From Sphingomonas_B tabacisoli (GTDB lineage: Bacteria; Pseudomonadota; Alphaproteobacteria; Sphingomonadales; Sphingomonadaceae), in NCBI RefSeq assembly GCF_042678385.1, contig NZ_JBHUDY010000003.1, forward strand, positions 1-64,000: a DNA stretch of 64,000 bases, given 5' to 3'. Shown one piece after another: positions 23,001 through 29,680 of this stretch. The notes under the pieces are model-generated. The model saw nothing but the letters and a program-made list of their open reading frames with translations, was not told where the DNA came from and searched no databases. The position numbers and the translations under genes are program-made. The number at the start of each line of letters is the position of its first letter. The first letter of the stretch is position 1.

Positions 23001-23643
23001 CCTGCTCGTCGCGCATCCAGCGATTGAGCGCTTCGCGCGTAGCGGGCGAGCGGTCGTGCTCGATCAAGGCGCGCGACGCGTTCAGGATCGGAAGCACTAG
23101 AAAACTGTCGAACGCGTGAACGAAATATTCGTCCGGCGGGCGGCGCTGCAGCTCGACGACGCCAGAGAAGATTCGAATAAAATCGAGCAGGAAGCGCTCG
23201 ATGCCGTCGCGCAGCGCGCGCTGAACGTGGGGGCTATCCAGATCCGCCTGACGACGAATGTCCGTAACCTTGTAAGTCTTGAATCCGCGTTCGCCGCGCA
23301 ATTCCGCGACACTGTCAGTTCTCCAGAGAACGAGCTCGTTGAGGTTCCAGGTGAAGAACCACGGTGCTCCGGCCGCCAGCGCCTTCCTGCGAGCGTCGAC
23401 GACCGTCGTCTCTACAAAGGGAGATGCTCCGTCATGTGCATAGGGAACCTTCACTTCGCCCGTCAGAGCAACATTGCCCTGCCGGTCGAGCACAGTCAGG
23501 TCGCGCCGCTTGAGGCTGCCGGCGGTTCTCGTCTCCAGCTTTACCTTGGAAAGCGGGGCCGATGCGCCGTGCCGATCCAGCAGCGCGTCCATCCACGACT
23601 TTGCATCACCGACAATGGTCCATTCCGTCTCTAGCTGGACCAT
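20071..23643 (-). CDS. single-chain restriction-modification enzyme (N-terminal PD-(D/E)XK-like nuclease plus N6-adenine DNA methyltransferase, type IIG-like)
   Basis: 1190 residues. N-terminal residues 45-66 (RRDLTVLD...LTGEVKVP) form a D48...E63-x-K65 pattern of PD-(D/E)XK nucleases, followed by WFFTWNLNELVLW as in HsdR-like folds. The methyltransferase has SAM motif I DPGCGGGTF starting at D376 and catalytic NPPY at 476-479, which marks amino-methyltransferases. YGQYYTRPEVVDLI precedes motif I as in N6 DNA methylases. A likely target-recognition region starts at WRPLAELAEVRFGVKSGADDFFY (about 700). The last 300 residues are helical and charged without a recognised domain. This layout fits a type IIG enzyme that both methylates and cuts, but a PglX-like or methylase-only role cannot be excluded. 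It stands alone: no ATPase, specificity subunit or toxin gene is near. Confidence 0.8.
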   Translation of the reverse strand: MVQLETEWTIVGDAKSWMDALLDRHGASAPLSKVKLETRTAGSLKRRDLTVLDRQGNVALTGEVKVPYAHDGASPFVETTVVDARRKALAAGAPWFFTWNLNELVLWRTDSVAELRGERGFKTYKVTDIRRQADLDSPHVQRALRDGIERFLLDFIRIFSGVVELQRRPPDEYFVHAFDSFLVLPILNASRALIEHDRSPATREALNRWMRDEQGWTLVGDRAELLARAAKFAVYGVANKLVFYDALRKRFSGLPPLVVDPSVDTGEALIDKLATFFDTAREETGDYETIFGEAGGGIGTRIPFYDSVVVPGWRQFAEQIDRFDLSRLDYDVIGRIFERLIDPSERHKYGQYYTRPEVVDLINAFAIRRGEDVVLDPGCGGGTFLVRAYARKRRLAPRLGHAALLETIYGTDVSPFAANLSTINLATRDLIEDANYPRIARTDFFDTAAGATLMQLPAPSGRRPVPMPYFDAVVGNPPYVRQEDVAGDLKTKYQKVSRAGGLHPNGRSDLHVYFWGHALSLMKPDGRLGFLASSQWLDAEYGFALQAFLLENFRIEAIVESRNEPWFVGARVATVATMATCEADPAARDDNLVRFVELDRPIADLLAHDGTSGGALEAAERFRDLILAQDMDADFEGWRIRIQRQGDIRARGVRLGERTKGRPVYAGDKWGIPLRAPDIWHELVGAGGDRWRPLAELAEVRFGVKSGADDFFYLEDWTEKSLSEFPEADLFNEHYGVSRPEVASGNVALVRTGTGEVHPIEREFLKPIVHSIMSIDSYKVERRHCANLALMAPSAATAPYLDRYIDWGEHQDYDKGATCQQRVSGTRHWYDLTEEAKAADVLWVKERQYRFAALYNPDHYTANCRLYTVAFRAGVDSAVQAAILNSSITVLSTLMYGRPVGVEANWSTMVLDANMLLVPSSSPIDAKLRKRLLDAHDRMTARGIMGFLSERRLRRKALVERGRADRLDDFSDETELDQADRQALDDAVLELLGFADRVQRRAVRDRLYDHLSRYFEDKRLQEEEAIDNKRRTAAARTLGPNQVAADVFAEIERDHPSLRRTYIDLTRGSSEGDGIRIPANGDPELLDDLVTTGVLFGGRGGELVTTRTKEQAQLVAAISAVGPRGRSVFVPRDASRARQLSDDLRSILQARARTVRELVTARTIDDAIVEPAIGLVMRRLLVPVSRTRAS

Positions 23644-23815
23644 ATGGTTAGGCGTTATTCCGAGCGCGAAGTGCCATAACGCCTCGTTGCACGAGGCTCA
23701 TCGCCGGGCAAGCAACGCTTTCGGTTTTCGTTGCTCAATACGCTGACCTTGCGACGGGCTCGAGATGGCCGCGCATCTTCTCGACTTCGCCCGAAACGGA
23801 CGGCATGGATGGGGC

Positions 23816-24484
23816 ATGACCGTTACCGAAGCCGTTGAGGCGCGTCGTTCCGTTCGGGGGTTTCTCGATACGCCCGTCGATCCTGCGTTGATCCGGGCGC
23901 TGGTGGAGCGGGCGGCGCGGGCGCCTTCGGGGGGGAATCTGCAGCCCTGGCATATCGATGTGGTGGGCGGGGCGGCGCTGGACGGGTTCAAGGCGGAGCT
24001 GGCGGCGGCGCTGGCGGCGGGGCACAAGGAGACGCCGGCCTATGCGATCTATCCGCTGGCGCTGGACGATCCGTACGAGGCGCGGCGGCGGGCGATCGGC
24101 GAGGCGATGTACGGCCATATCGGCATCCCGCGCGAGGATCGGGCGGGGCGGCGGGCGTGGTTCGCGCGGAACTTCGCCTTTTTTGGGGCTCCCGTGGGGC
24201 TGTTCTGCACGGTCGAGCGCGGCATGGGGCCGCCGCAATGGTCGGACCTCGGCATGTACCTGCAGACGCTGATGCTGCTCATCGTGGAGGCGGGGCTCGC
24301 CGCTTGCCCGCAGGAATGCTGGGCGATCTATCCCGAGACCGTCACGCGCTTCCTGGGCACGCCGGCGGAGCGGATGCTGTTTTGCGGGATGGCGATCGGG
24401 TACGAGGATACGTCCGAGCCGGCCAATGCGCTGCGGAGCGAACGGGCGCCTCTCGAGGATTGGGCGACGTTCCGGTTCGATTGA
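23816..24484 (+). CDS. nitroreductase family protein
   Basis: 222 residues. This FMN-dependent nitroreductase-fold oxidoreductase shows ARRSVRGFLDTPVD (FMN phosphate contact), RAARAPSGGNLQPWHI and the late segment LFCGMAIGYED. Such enzymes reduce nitroaromatics, quinones or enones with NAD(P)H; the substrate is unknown. I chose ATG 23816 because the family usually starts two residues before the TEAVEARRS helix; an in-frame ATG at 23765 is less likely. It is divergent from the restriction-modification gene with 172 bases between them. Confidence 0.9.
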   Translation: MTVTEAVEARRSVRGFLDTPVDPALIRALVERAARAPSGGNLQPWHIDVVGGAALDGFKAELAAALAAGHKETPAYAIYPLALDDPYEARRRAIGEAMYGHIGIPREDRAGRRAWFARNFAFFGAPVGLFCTVERGMGPPQWSDLGMYLQTLMLLIVEAGLAACPQECWAIYPETVTRFLGTPAERMLFCGMAIGYEDTSEPANALRSERAPLEDWATFRFD

Positions 24485-24611
24485 GGGAAATTGCTTTCAG
24501 CGAAGCGACACGCGGTCCCCATCATGCGGTAGAAATGCGGGGAGGCGGCGAGCCGAGGACACAAGCCGTGCCGTCGTGCGTTGTCGATGTTCGCTGGGTG
24601 GAAAGCTGGGC

Positions 24612-24794
24612 TTGGACAACAGGGACGGTATCGTTGCGATCGGTTTGCTGACCGAGCAGGATTTGAGCCTGCTCGGGAGCGGCTTTCGGCGCGCGTTCCG
24701 GGTGGACGACACGCCGTGCTTCGACGACCTGCTGGCCGCGATCGACCAGGCCGAGGAACGTGCCGACAGGGTGCGTGCCGAAACGCAGAACTAA
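24612..24794 (+). CDS. small hypothetical protein
   Basis: About 60 residues (LDNRDGIVAIGLLTEQDL..., later GFRRAFRVDDTPCFDDLLAA and IDQAEERADRVRAE). I chose the TTG at 24612, since the frame upstream of it looks non-coding; ATG starts in frame lie only further upstream at 24426. The protein is amphipathic and acidic with one Cys and no signal or membrane segment. I do not recognise the function. It ends about 110 bases before the terminase genes, behind a terminator, so it may or may not belong with them. Confidence 0.55.
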   Translation: MDNRDGIVAIGLLTEQDLSLLGSGFRRAFRVDDTPCFDDLLAAIDQAEERADRVRAETQN

Positions 24795-24813
24795 CCATAT
24801 TGGCACATTCATC

Positions 24814-24842
24814 TTGACATCGTCACGCTGATCGGGTAAGCG
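24814..24842 (+). promoter_or_regulatory. candidate promoter upstream of the terminase genes
   Basis: A perfect TTGACA (24814-24819) with 17-base spacing to a weak TAAGCG (24837-24842). A transcript from here would meet the strong terminator at 24855-24893 almost at once, which points to an attenuated leader or a short untranslated RNA. The -10 match is poor. Confidence 0.35.
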
Positions 24843-24854
24843 AACCCAGGATTG

Positions 24855-24893
24855 GGCTGGTGCGCCGTTGTGGCGCGCCGGCCTTTTTCTTTT
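24855..24893 (+). terminator. intrinsic terminator between small protein gene and terminase genes
   Basis: The arms GGCTGGTGCGCC (24855-24866) and GGCGCGCCGGCC (24872-24883) pair over 12 positions with two G-U pairs, the loop is GTTGT, and TTTTTCTTTT follows. It ends the upstream transcript and sits only 14 bases before the terminase small subunit start. Confidence 0.75.
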
Positions 24894-24906
24894 GGGGAGA
24901 GCGGGC

Positions 24907-25446
24907 ATGGCGCAGCGGACGAACACGGCGGCGGACGATGAGGATAGCCCCTCGCGGGCCGCGCTCTTGTCGGTGATGACCGGACGAACGACGCGCCGGA
25001 AATTGTGGACCGAAAAGAAGCGGCAGCGGTTTCTCGAGACGCTGGCCGCGACCTGCAATGTCCAGGCGGCGTGCCGTGAGGTCGGCATGACCGATTCCGG
25101 CGCCTATGCGCTGCGCCGGCGGGACGCGACGTTCCGCCGCGACTGGCGTGCGGCGATCGCCGAAGGCTATGCGCGGCTGGAAATCGAGATGCTGGAACGC
25201 GCGCTGATCGCCGAGGAGCGCGTGCGCGGCGCGCTGGCCGATGCGGCGACCGACCGCGAGGCGCTCGACATGCTGTCGAAGCATCCGCAGCGCGTCGCCG
25301 AGCTGCTGTACCGCGCGCACCGGCAGACCGCGCTTGAGCATGATGGTGCGGCGGACGACGATCCGGACGGCGAACAGGCGCTCGCCGAAATCCGCGAGCG
25401 GGTCGACAAGTTGCGCGAACGGCTGCTGGCGGGGGAACGGCCATGA
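24907..25446 (+). CDS. terminase small subunit-like protein
   Basis: 179 residues. The middle part (KKRQRFLETLAATCNVQAACREVGMTDSGAYALRRRDATF, about 36-75) is a helix-turn-helix DNA-binding domain as in phage and GTA terminase small subunits; the rest is helical with an acidic C-terminus (DDDPDGEQALAEIRERVDKLRERLL, likely coiled coil). Such proteins bind DNA and deliver it to the large subunit for packaging. The start ATG 24907 follows a GGGGAGAG sequence. The stop overlaps the large-subunit start (ATGA). Only this pair of packaging genes is present here. Confidence 0.75.
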   Translation: MAQRTNTAADDEDSPSRAALLSVMTGRTTRRKLWTEKKRQRFLETLAATCNVQAACREVGMTDSGAYALRRRDATFRRDWRAAIAEGYARLEIEMLERALIAEERVRGALADAATDREALDMLSKHPQRVAELLYRAHRQTALEHDGAADDDPDGEQALAEIRERVDKLRERLLAGERP

Positions 25447-26867
25447 AGCGGCAGGTCGGCGACATCCTCGCCCGCAAGGACGCGGACGAATGCGAGCGGC
25501 TCTATGCGCGGATGACGCCCGAGGAGCGCAAGGATCTTCGCGCCGCGTTCGACGAATGGGCGCAGCTTGGCCAGATGCCGCCGCCGGGCGACTGGCGGGT
25601 GTGGCTGATCCTCGCCGGGCGCGGATATGGCAAGACGCGCGCCGGTGCCGAATGGGTGACGAAGCTCGCGCGGCGGACCGGCAAAAGGCGGATCGCGATC
25701 GTCGGCGCGACGATCGACGAAGCGCGCAGCATCATGATCGAAGGGCCGAGCGGCCTGATCGCCTGCGCCGACCCGCGGCGGCCGCCGAAATGGGAGCCGT
25801 CGCGCGGGGTGCTCACCTACAAGAGCGGCGCGGTCGCGGAGATTTTCTCCGGCGAGCACCCGGACGGGCTGCGCGGGCCGGAGCATCAATATGCCTGGTG
25901 CGACGAGCTGGCGAAATGGGCGCGCGGGGAGGAAAGCTGGGCGAACCTGATGCTCGGCCTGCGCCAGGGCAAGGACCAGCGCGTGGTGGTGACGACCACG
26001 CCCAGGCCGACCAGGGTGCTGAAGGCGATCATGCGCGAATCTGCGACGGTGCAGACCGGCGGCCGGTCGGCGGACAATCTGTATCTGCCCAAGGCGTTCC
26101 TGGCGGCGGTGCAAGCGATGTACGCGGGCACGCGGCTGGGGCGGCAGGAACTGGACGGGGAGTTGATCGAGGATGTCGAGGGAGCGCTGTGGACGCGGGC
26201 GGTAGTGGAGGGGTGTGGGGCAGACCCAATCCTCCCCGGAACGGGGAGGTGGCAGGCCGCAGGCCTGACGGAGGGGGCCCGAGCTAGAGCACTGTCCGAC
26301 GCGGGGGCCCCCTCCACCACCGGCTGCGCCGGCGGTCCCCCTCCCCGTTCCGGGGAGGATCTGGTGCGCATCGTGATCGGCGTTGATCCTCCCGCCTCGG
26401 AGCGGGGGGATGCTTGCGGGATTGTTGTGTGCGGGCTTGCGCGGGACGGCATTGGCTTCGTGCTGGAGGACGCGAGTGTGGCGAATCCGTCGCCGGAGCG
26501 GTGGGCCCTTGCGGTGGGCGCGGCGAGCGCGCGGTGGGGGGCGGACCGGATCGTCGCCGAGGCCAACCAGGGCGGGGACATGGTGCTGAGCACGCTGCGG
26601 GCCTTCGATCCTTCGCTGCCGGTGACTTTGGTGCATGCGTCGCGGGGCAAGGCTGCGCGGGCGGAGCCGGTGTCGCTGCTCTACGCGCAGGGGCGGGTGA
26701 AGCATGCCGGCGCGTTCCCCGAGCTGGAGGACCAGATGTGCGGGATCACGGTCGGCGGCGGCTATGAAGGGCCGGGGCGGTCGCCGGATCGGGCCGATGC
26801 GCTGGTCTGGGCGCTGACCGAGCTGATGCTGGCGCATCGCCCCGAACCGCGCATAATGGCGCTATGA
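25443..26867 (+). CDS. terminase large subunit (GTA/phage DNA-packaging ATPase-nuclease)
   Basis: 474 residues. The ATPase motor shows Walker A GRGYGKT (59-65) and Walker B YAWCDE (150-155, D154-E155). The nuclease domain begins at VRIVIGVDPP (D315 metal ligand) and includes AEANQGG and PDRADALVWAL. The family drives DNA into capsids and cuts it. Residues 263-306 are encoded by a 132-base palindromic repeat that keeps the frame and lies between the ATPase and nuclease domains. No portal, protease or capsid gene follows; a GNAT gene overlaps the stop by four bases. So this is either a displaced GTA component or a remnant. Activity of the interrupted protein is uncertain. Confidence 0.85.
   Translation: MKRQVGDILARKDADECERLYARMTPEERKDLRAAFDEWAQLGQMPPPGDWRVWLILAGRGYGKTRAGAEWVTKLARRTGKRRIAIVGATIDEARSIMIEGPSGLIACADPRRPPKWEPSRGVLTYKSGAVAEIFSGEHPDGLRGPEHQYAWCDELAKWARGEESWANLMLGLRQGKDQRVVVTTTPRPTRVLKAIMRESATVQTGGRSADNLYLPKAFLAAVQAMYAGTRLGRQELDGELIEDVEGALWTRAVVEGCGADPILPGTGRWQAAGLTEGARARALSDAGAPSTTGCAGGPPPRSGEDLVRIVIGVDPPASERGDACGIVVCGLARDGIGFVLEDASVANPSPERWALAVGAASARWGADRIVAEANQGGDMVLSTLRAFDPSLPVTLVHASRGKAARAEPVSLLYAQGRVKHAGAFPELEDQMCGITVGGGYEGPGRSPDRADALVWALTELMLAHRPEPRIMAL
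26229..26360. repeat. palindromic repeat element inserted in frame in the terminase gene
   Basis: 132 bases bounded by perfect 21-base inverted ends beginning ATCCTCCCCG. Each end is itself a hairpin (CCTCCCCG and CGGGGAGG). The inner part has GGAGGGGGCCC and GGGGGCCCCCTCC arms. The same design, including ATCCTCCCC ends, occurs intergenically at 41012-41139. Its length is a multiple of three and the frame used has no stop, so the host reading frame survives. Confidence 0.9.
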
Positions 26868-27412
26868 CCGACGCTTTCGATGCCCAGCCCGAGCTTGCCG
26901 ACGACCGTGTGCGGCTGCGGCCGCTCAAGGCGGACGATTGGGACGCGCTGTTCGCCGTCGCCTCCGATCCGCTGATCTGGGAAGTGCACCCGGCGCACGA
27001 TCGCTGGCAGGAGCCGGTGTTTCGGCGATTCTTCGACGATGCGCTGGCGAGCGGCGGGGCGCTGGCGGCGATCGATCCGGCGACGGGGGAGATTATCGGG
27101 TCGTCTCGCTTCGATGTGCGCCGCGCGGGCGAAGGCGAGATCGAGATCGGCTGGACGTTCGTCGCGAGGGCCTATTGGGGCGGGGCGGTGAACCGGTCGA
27201 TGAAGCGGCTGATGATCGCGCATGCGCTGCAGCATTTCGACCGGGTGATTTTCCTGGTCGGGGAGACCAATGGCCGGTCGCGGCGGGCGATGGAGAAGAT
27301 CGGCGGCGTGCTGACGCCGCGGTTGGACCATGCCGAGATGGCGGGCGTGCCGGTGACGCATGTGGTGTATGCGATCGATCGGGAGGGGTTTGAGAGGGGG
27401 CCGCTTTCCTGA
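26864..27412 (+). CDS. GNAT family N-acetyltransferase
   Basis: 182 residues in the RimJ/RimL-like acetyltransferase group: VRLRPLKADDWDALFAVA near the N-terminus, EIEIGWTFVARAYWGGAVNRSMKRLM as the acetyl-CoA-binding region and NGRSRRAMEKIGG as the final motif. It would transfer an acetyl group from acetyl-CoA to an amine; the substrate is unknown. It overlaps the terminase large subunit by ATGA, so it is translated from the same message, an unusual partner for a packaging gene. Confidence 0.9.
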   Translation: MTDAFDAQPELADDRVRLRPLKADDWDALFAVASDPLIWEVHPAHDRWQEPVFRRFFDDALASGGALAAIDPATGEIIGSSRFDVRRAGEGEIEIGWTFVARAYWGGAVNRSMKRLMIAHALQHFDRVIFLVGETNGRSRRAMEKIGGVLTPRLDHAEMAGVPVTHVVYAIDREGFERGPLS

Positions 27413-27414
27413 TT

Positions 27415-27518
27415 TCCCCTCCCGCTTGCGGGAGGGGTTAGGGGTGGGAAGAGCGTTCAAGTCCGCGCCGGGTTGAGGCAGTTCCCACCCCCGGCCCCTC
27501 CCGCAAGCGGGAGGGGAG
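27415..27518. repeat. composite palindromic repeat
   Basis: Left half CCCCTCCCGC-TTGC-GGGAGGGG then TTAGGGGTGGGAA; right half TTCCCACCCCCGG then CCCCTCCCGC-AAGC-GGGAGGGG. The halves are inverted copies around a unique core of about 30 bases. It is the same type as 35201-35304 and 44645-44750. It lies between two convergent genes and may help end both transcripts. Confidence 0.9.
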
Positions 27519-27521
27519 AAG

Positions 27522-28670
27522 TTAGAGTTTGCGCCCGATCAGTTCTTTCATGATCTCATTGGTGCCGCCGTAAATCCGCGACACCCTCGCGCCGCGCCAG
27601 GCGCGGGCGATGGGGTATTCGTTCATGTATCCGGCGCCGCCGTGGAGCTGGAGGCATTTGTCCATGACCTCCCATTGCATCTCGGTGTGCCAGAGCTTGG
27701 CGGCGGCGCCTTCCTCGGGCGTCAGCTCGCGGCGAAGGTGGCGGGCGAGCGCCCAGTCGATATGGGCCCAGCCGATCTGGAGCTTGGACTTCAGGTCCGC
27801 GAGGGTGAAGCGCGTGTTCTGGAAATCGAACACGGTTTTGCCGAACGCCTTGCGTTCCTTCACGAACGCGACGGTGTCGTCGAACGCGCGCTGGGCCGAG
27901 GCCTGGGTGCCGACCGCGATCGACAGCCGCTCCTGCGGGAGTTCGGACATCAGGTAGAGGAAGCCCTTGCCTTCTTCGCCGAGGCAATTGGTCATCGGCA
28001 CGCGCACGTCTTCGAAGAACAGCTCGGAGGTGTCGGCGGCGTCCTGGCCGATCTTGTCGAGGTTGCGGCCGCGCTTGAAGCCTTCGCGGTTCGCCTCGAC
28101 CAGAATGATCGACACGCCTTTCCAGGCCGGCTGCACCTCGGTGTCCGTCTTGGCGCAGACCAGCACGAGGTCGGCGTTCTGGCCGTTGGTGATGTAGGTC
28201 TTGGAGCCGTTGATGACGTAGTGGTTGCCGTCCTTTTTGGCGGTCGTGCGGATGCCCTGCAGGTCCGAGCCGGTGCCGGGCTCGGTCATCGCGATCGCGG
28301 TGACGACCTCGCCCGAGACCATCTTCGGCAGCCATTCGCGCTTCTGCTCTTCGGAGCCGTAGGAGATCAGGTAATTGACGACGATATCGGACTGGAGGCT
28401 GAAGCCGAGCGGCGTTCCGGCATAGGCGACTTCTTCGTCGATCACGGCGTTGTAGCCGAAATCAAGGCCGAGCCCGCCATATTCCTCGGGCACCGTCGGG
28501 CAGAGCATGCCGACCGCGCCGCCCTTCACCCAGATATCCTTGTCGACGATGCCTTGCTCGTCCCAGCGCGCGATGTGGGGGACGGCTTCCTTCTGGAGCC
28601 AGGAGCGGACGGTCTGGCGGAACGCCTCGTGATCGGGGGTGTAGGGCGTGCGCCCGGCGGTGTTCAGCAT
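27522..28670 (-). CDS. acyl-CoA dehydrogenase family protein
   Basis: 382 residues. This FAD enzyme introduces the alpha-beta double bond in acyl-CoA. The family signatures are AIAMTEPGTGSDLQGIRTTA (about 130-149, FAD contact) and QLHGGAGYMNEYPIARAWRGAR near the C-terminus, followed by IYGGTNEIMKELIGR. Length is normal. The catalytic base cannot be assigned with certainty. It lies alone between repeats; thiolase and hydroxyacyl-CoA dehydrogenase genes are 14 kb away. Chain-length specificity is unknown. Confidence 0.94.
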   Translation of the reverse strand: MLNTAGRTPYTPDHEAFRQTVRSWLQKEAVPHIARWDEQGIVDKDIWVKGGAVGMLCPTVPEEYGGLGLDFGYNAVIDEEVAYAGTPLGFSLQSDIVVNYLISYGSEEQKREWLPKMVSGEVVTAIAMTEPGTGSDLQGIRTTAKKDGNHYVINGSKTYITNGQNADLVLVCAKTDTEVQPAWKGVSIILVEANREGFKRGRNLDKIGQDAADTSELFFEDVRVPMTNCLGEEGKGFLYLMSELPQERLSIAVGTQASAQRAFDDTVAFVKERKAFGKTVFDFQNTRFTLADLKSKLQIGWAHIDWALARHLRRELTPEEGAAAKLWHTEMQWEVMDKCLQLHGGAGYMNEYPIARAWRGARVSRIYGGTNEIMKELIGRKL

Positions 28671-28739
28671 CCTGTCTCTCCTGTTTGGGGCAGGAGAGAC
28701 GGAGTTTACGTTTTCGTCAAGGTGAAGGACTCTCCTGCT

Positions 28740-28830
28740 CCGTTCGGGCTGAGCCTGTCGAAGCCCTTTCTTTCCTTTCCTGTGTCATCGAAAGAAGAAG
28801 GGAGGGCTTCGACAAGCTCAGCCCGAACGG
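28740..28830. repeat. palindromic repeat, second family
   Basis: The arms CCGTTCGGGCTGAGCCTGTC and the inverted GACAAGCTCAGCCCGAACGG (each also reading TCGAAGCCCT inward) flank a short core. It is closely related to 53387-53468. It lies between divergent genes 13 bases before the SMP-30 start, so it is probably in the transcribed leader. Confidence 0.88.
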
Positions 28831-28843
28831 GTGTGGGAGACTC

Positions 28844-29680
28844 ATGGAACTTGTCCTGAACGCGAAGGCCGAACTGGGCGAGGGGCCGCGGTGGCATGCT
28901 GCCGAGCGGCGGCTTTATTGGGTCGATATCGCGCGGTCGGAGCTGCATCGGTTCGATCCGGCGACCGGCGCGGACGAGAAGCGGGTGTTTCCGCAGCCTG
29001 TAGGGTGCTTTGCGTTCCGGAAGAAAGGCGGGCTGCTGCTCGCGATGAAGGACGGGTTCGCGACGATCGACGATTGGGACGCCGATGCGATGATTTTCGG
29101 CGAGGCGGTGCTGGCCGGCAAACGCGACTACCGGTTCAACGACGGGCGCACAGACCCCTGGGGGCGGTTCTGGGTGGGAAGCGTCGATCTGAAGAAGGAG
29201 ACGGGCGAGGCGGCGCTGTACCGGCTCGATCCGGACGGGCGCGTGACCTGGATCGAGGGCGAGATGTTGACATGCAACGGGGCGGCGTTCTCGGCGGACG
29301 GCGGGCGGTTCGCGCATGCCAATACGCCGAGCCATGCGTTGCGCATGTACGATGTGGTCGGGCGCAGGCTCACCAACCGGCGGGTGTTCCACCAATGGCC
29401 GATCGGCGAGGGGCGGCCGGACGGCGGGTCGTTCGACGAGGCGGGATTTTACTGGACGGCGTTGTTCGACGGCGGGCGCGTGGCGCGGCTGTCGAGCGAG
29501 GGCGAAGTGGTCGAGGAGGTGGCGCTGCCGGTCAGCCGGCCGACGATGATCGTGTTCGGGGGCGACGACCGGCGCACGGCCTATGTGACGAGTGCGCGGG
29601 TCGCGGGCGAGCGCGGGTCGGGCGGGATTTTCAGCTTTCCCGTGGATGTGCCCGGCGTGCCAGAATGGCCGTTCGGCTGA
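28844..29680 (+). CDS. SMP-30/gluconolactonase/LRE family protein
   Basis: 278 residues forming a six-bladed beta-propeller lactonase-like protein. Metal-site residues typical of the family are visible: Glu in AELGEGPRW (about 13), Asn in YRFNDGRTDPWGRFWVGS (about 100) and Asp in PDGGSFDEAGFYW (about 200). Family members hydrolyse sugar lactones such as gluconolactone or act as regucalcin-like proteins. The start ATG 28844 follows GGGAG; in-frame frames upstream run through the repeat. Its 3' end overlaps the convergent gene at 29631-30113 by 50 bases. Confidence 0.9.
   Translation: MELVLNAKAELGEGPRWHAAERRLYWVDIARSELHRFDPATGADEKRVFPQPVGCFAFRKKGGLLLAMKDGFATIDDWDADAMIFGEAVLAGKRDYRFNDGRTDPWGRFWVGSVDLKKETGEAALYRLDPDGRVTWIEGEMLTCNGAAFSADGGRFAHANTPSHALRMYDVVGRRLTNRRVFHQWPIGEGRPDGGSFDEAGFYWTALFDGGRVARLSSEGEVVEEVALPVSRPTMIVFGGDDRRTAYVTSARVAGERGSGGIFSFPVDVPGVPEWPFG

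Noticed and set aside
25167..26837. A 556-residue antisense frame across the terminase genes
   Set aside because: The sense frames carry Walker and nuclease motifs and are coupled by ATGA overlaps; the antisense is Arg/Pro-rich without motifs.
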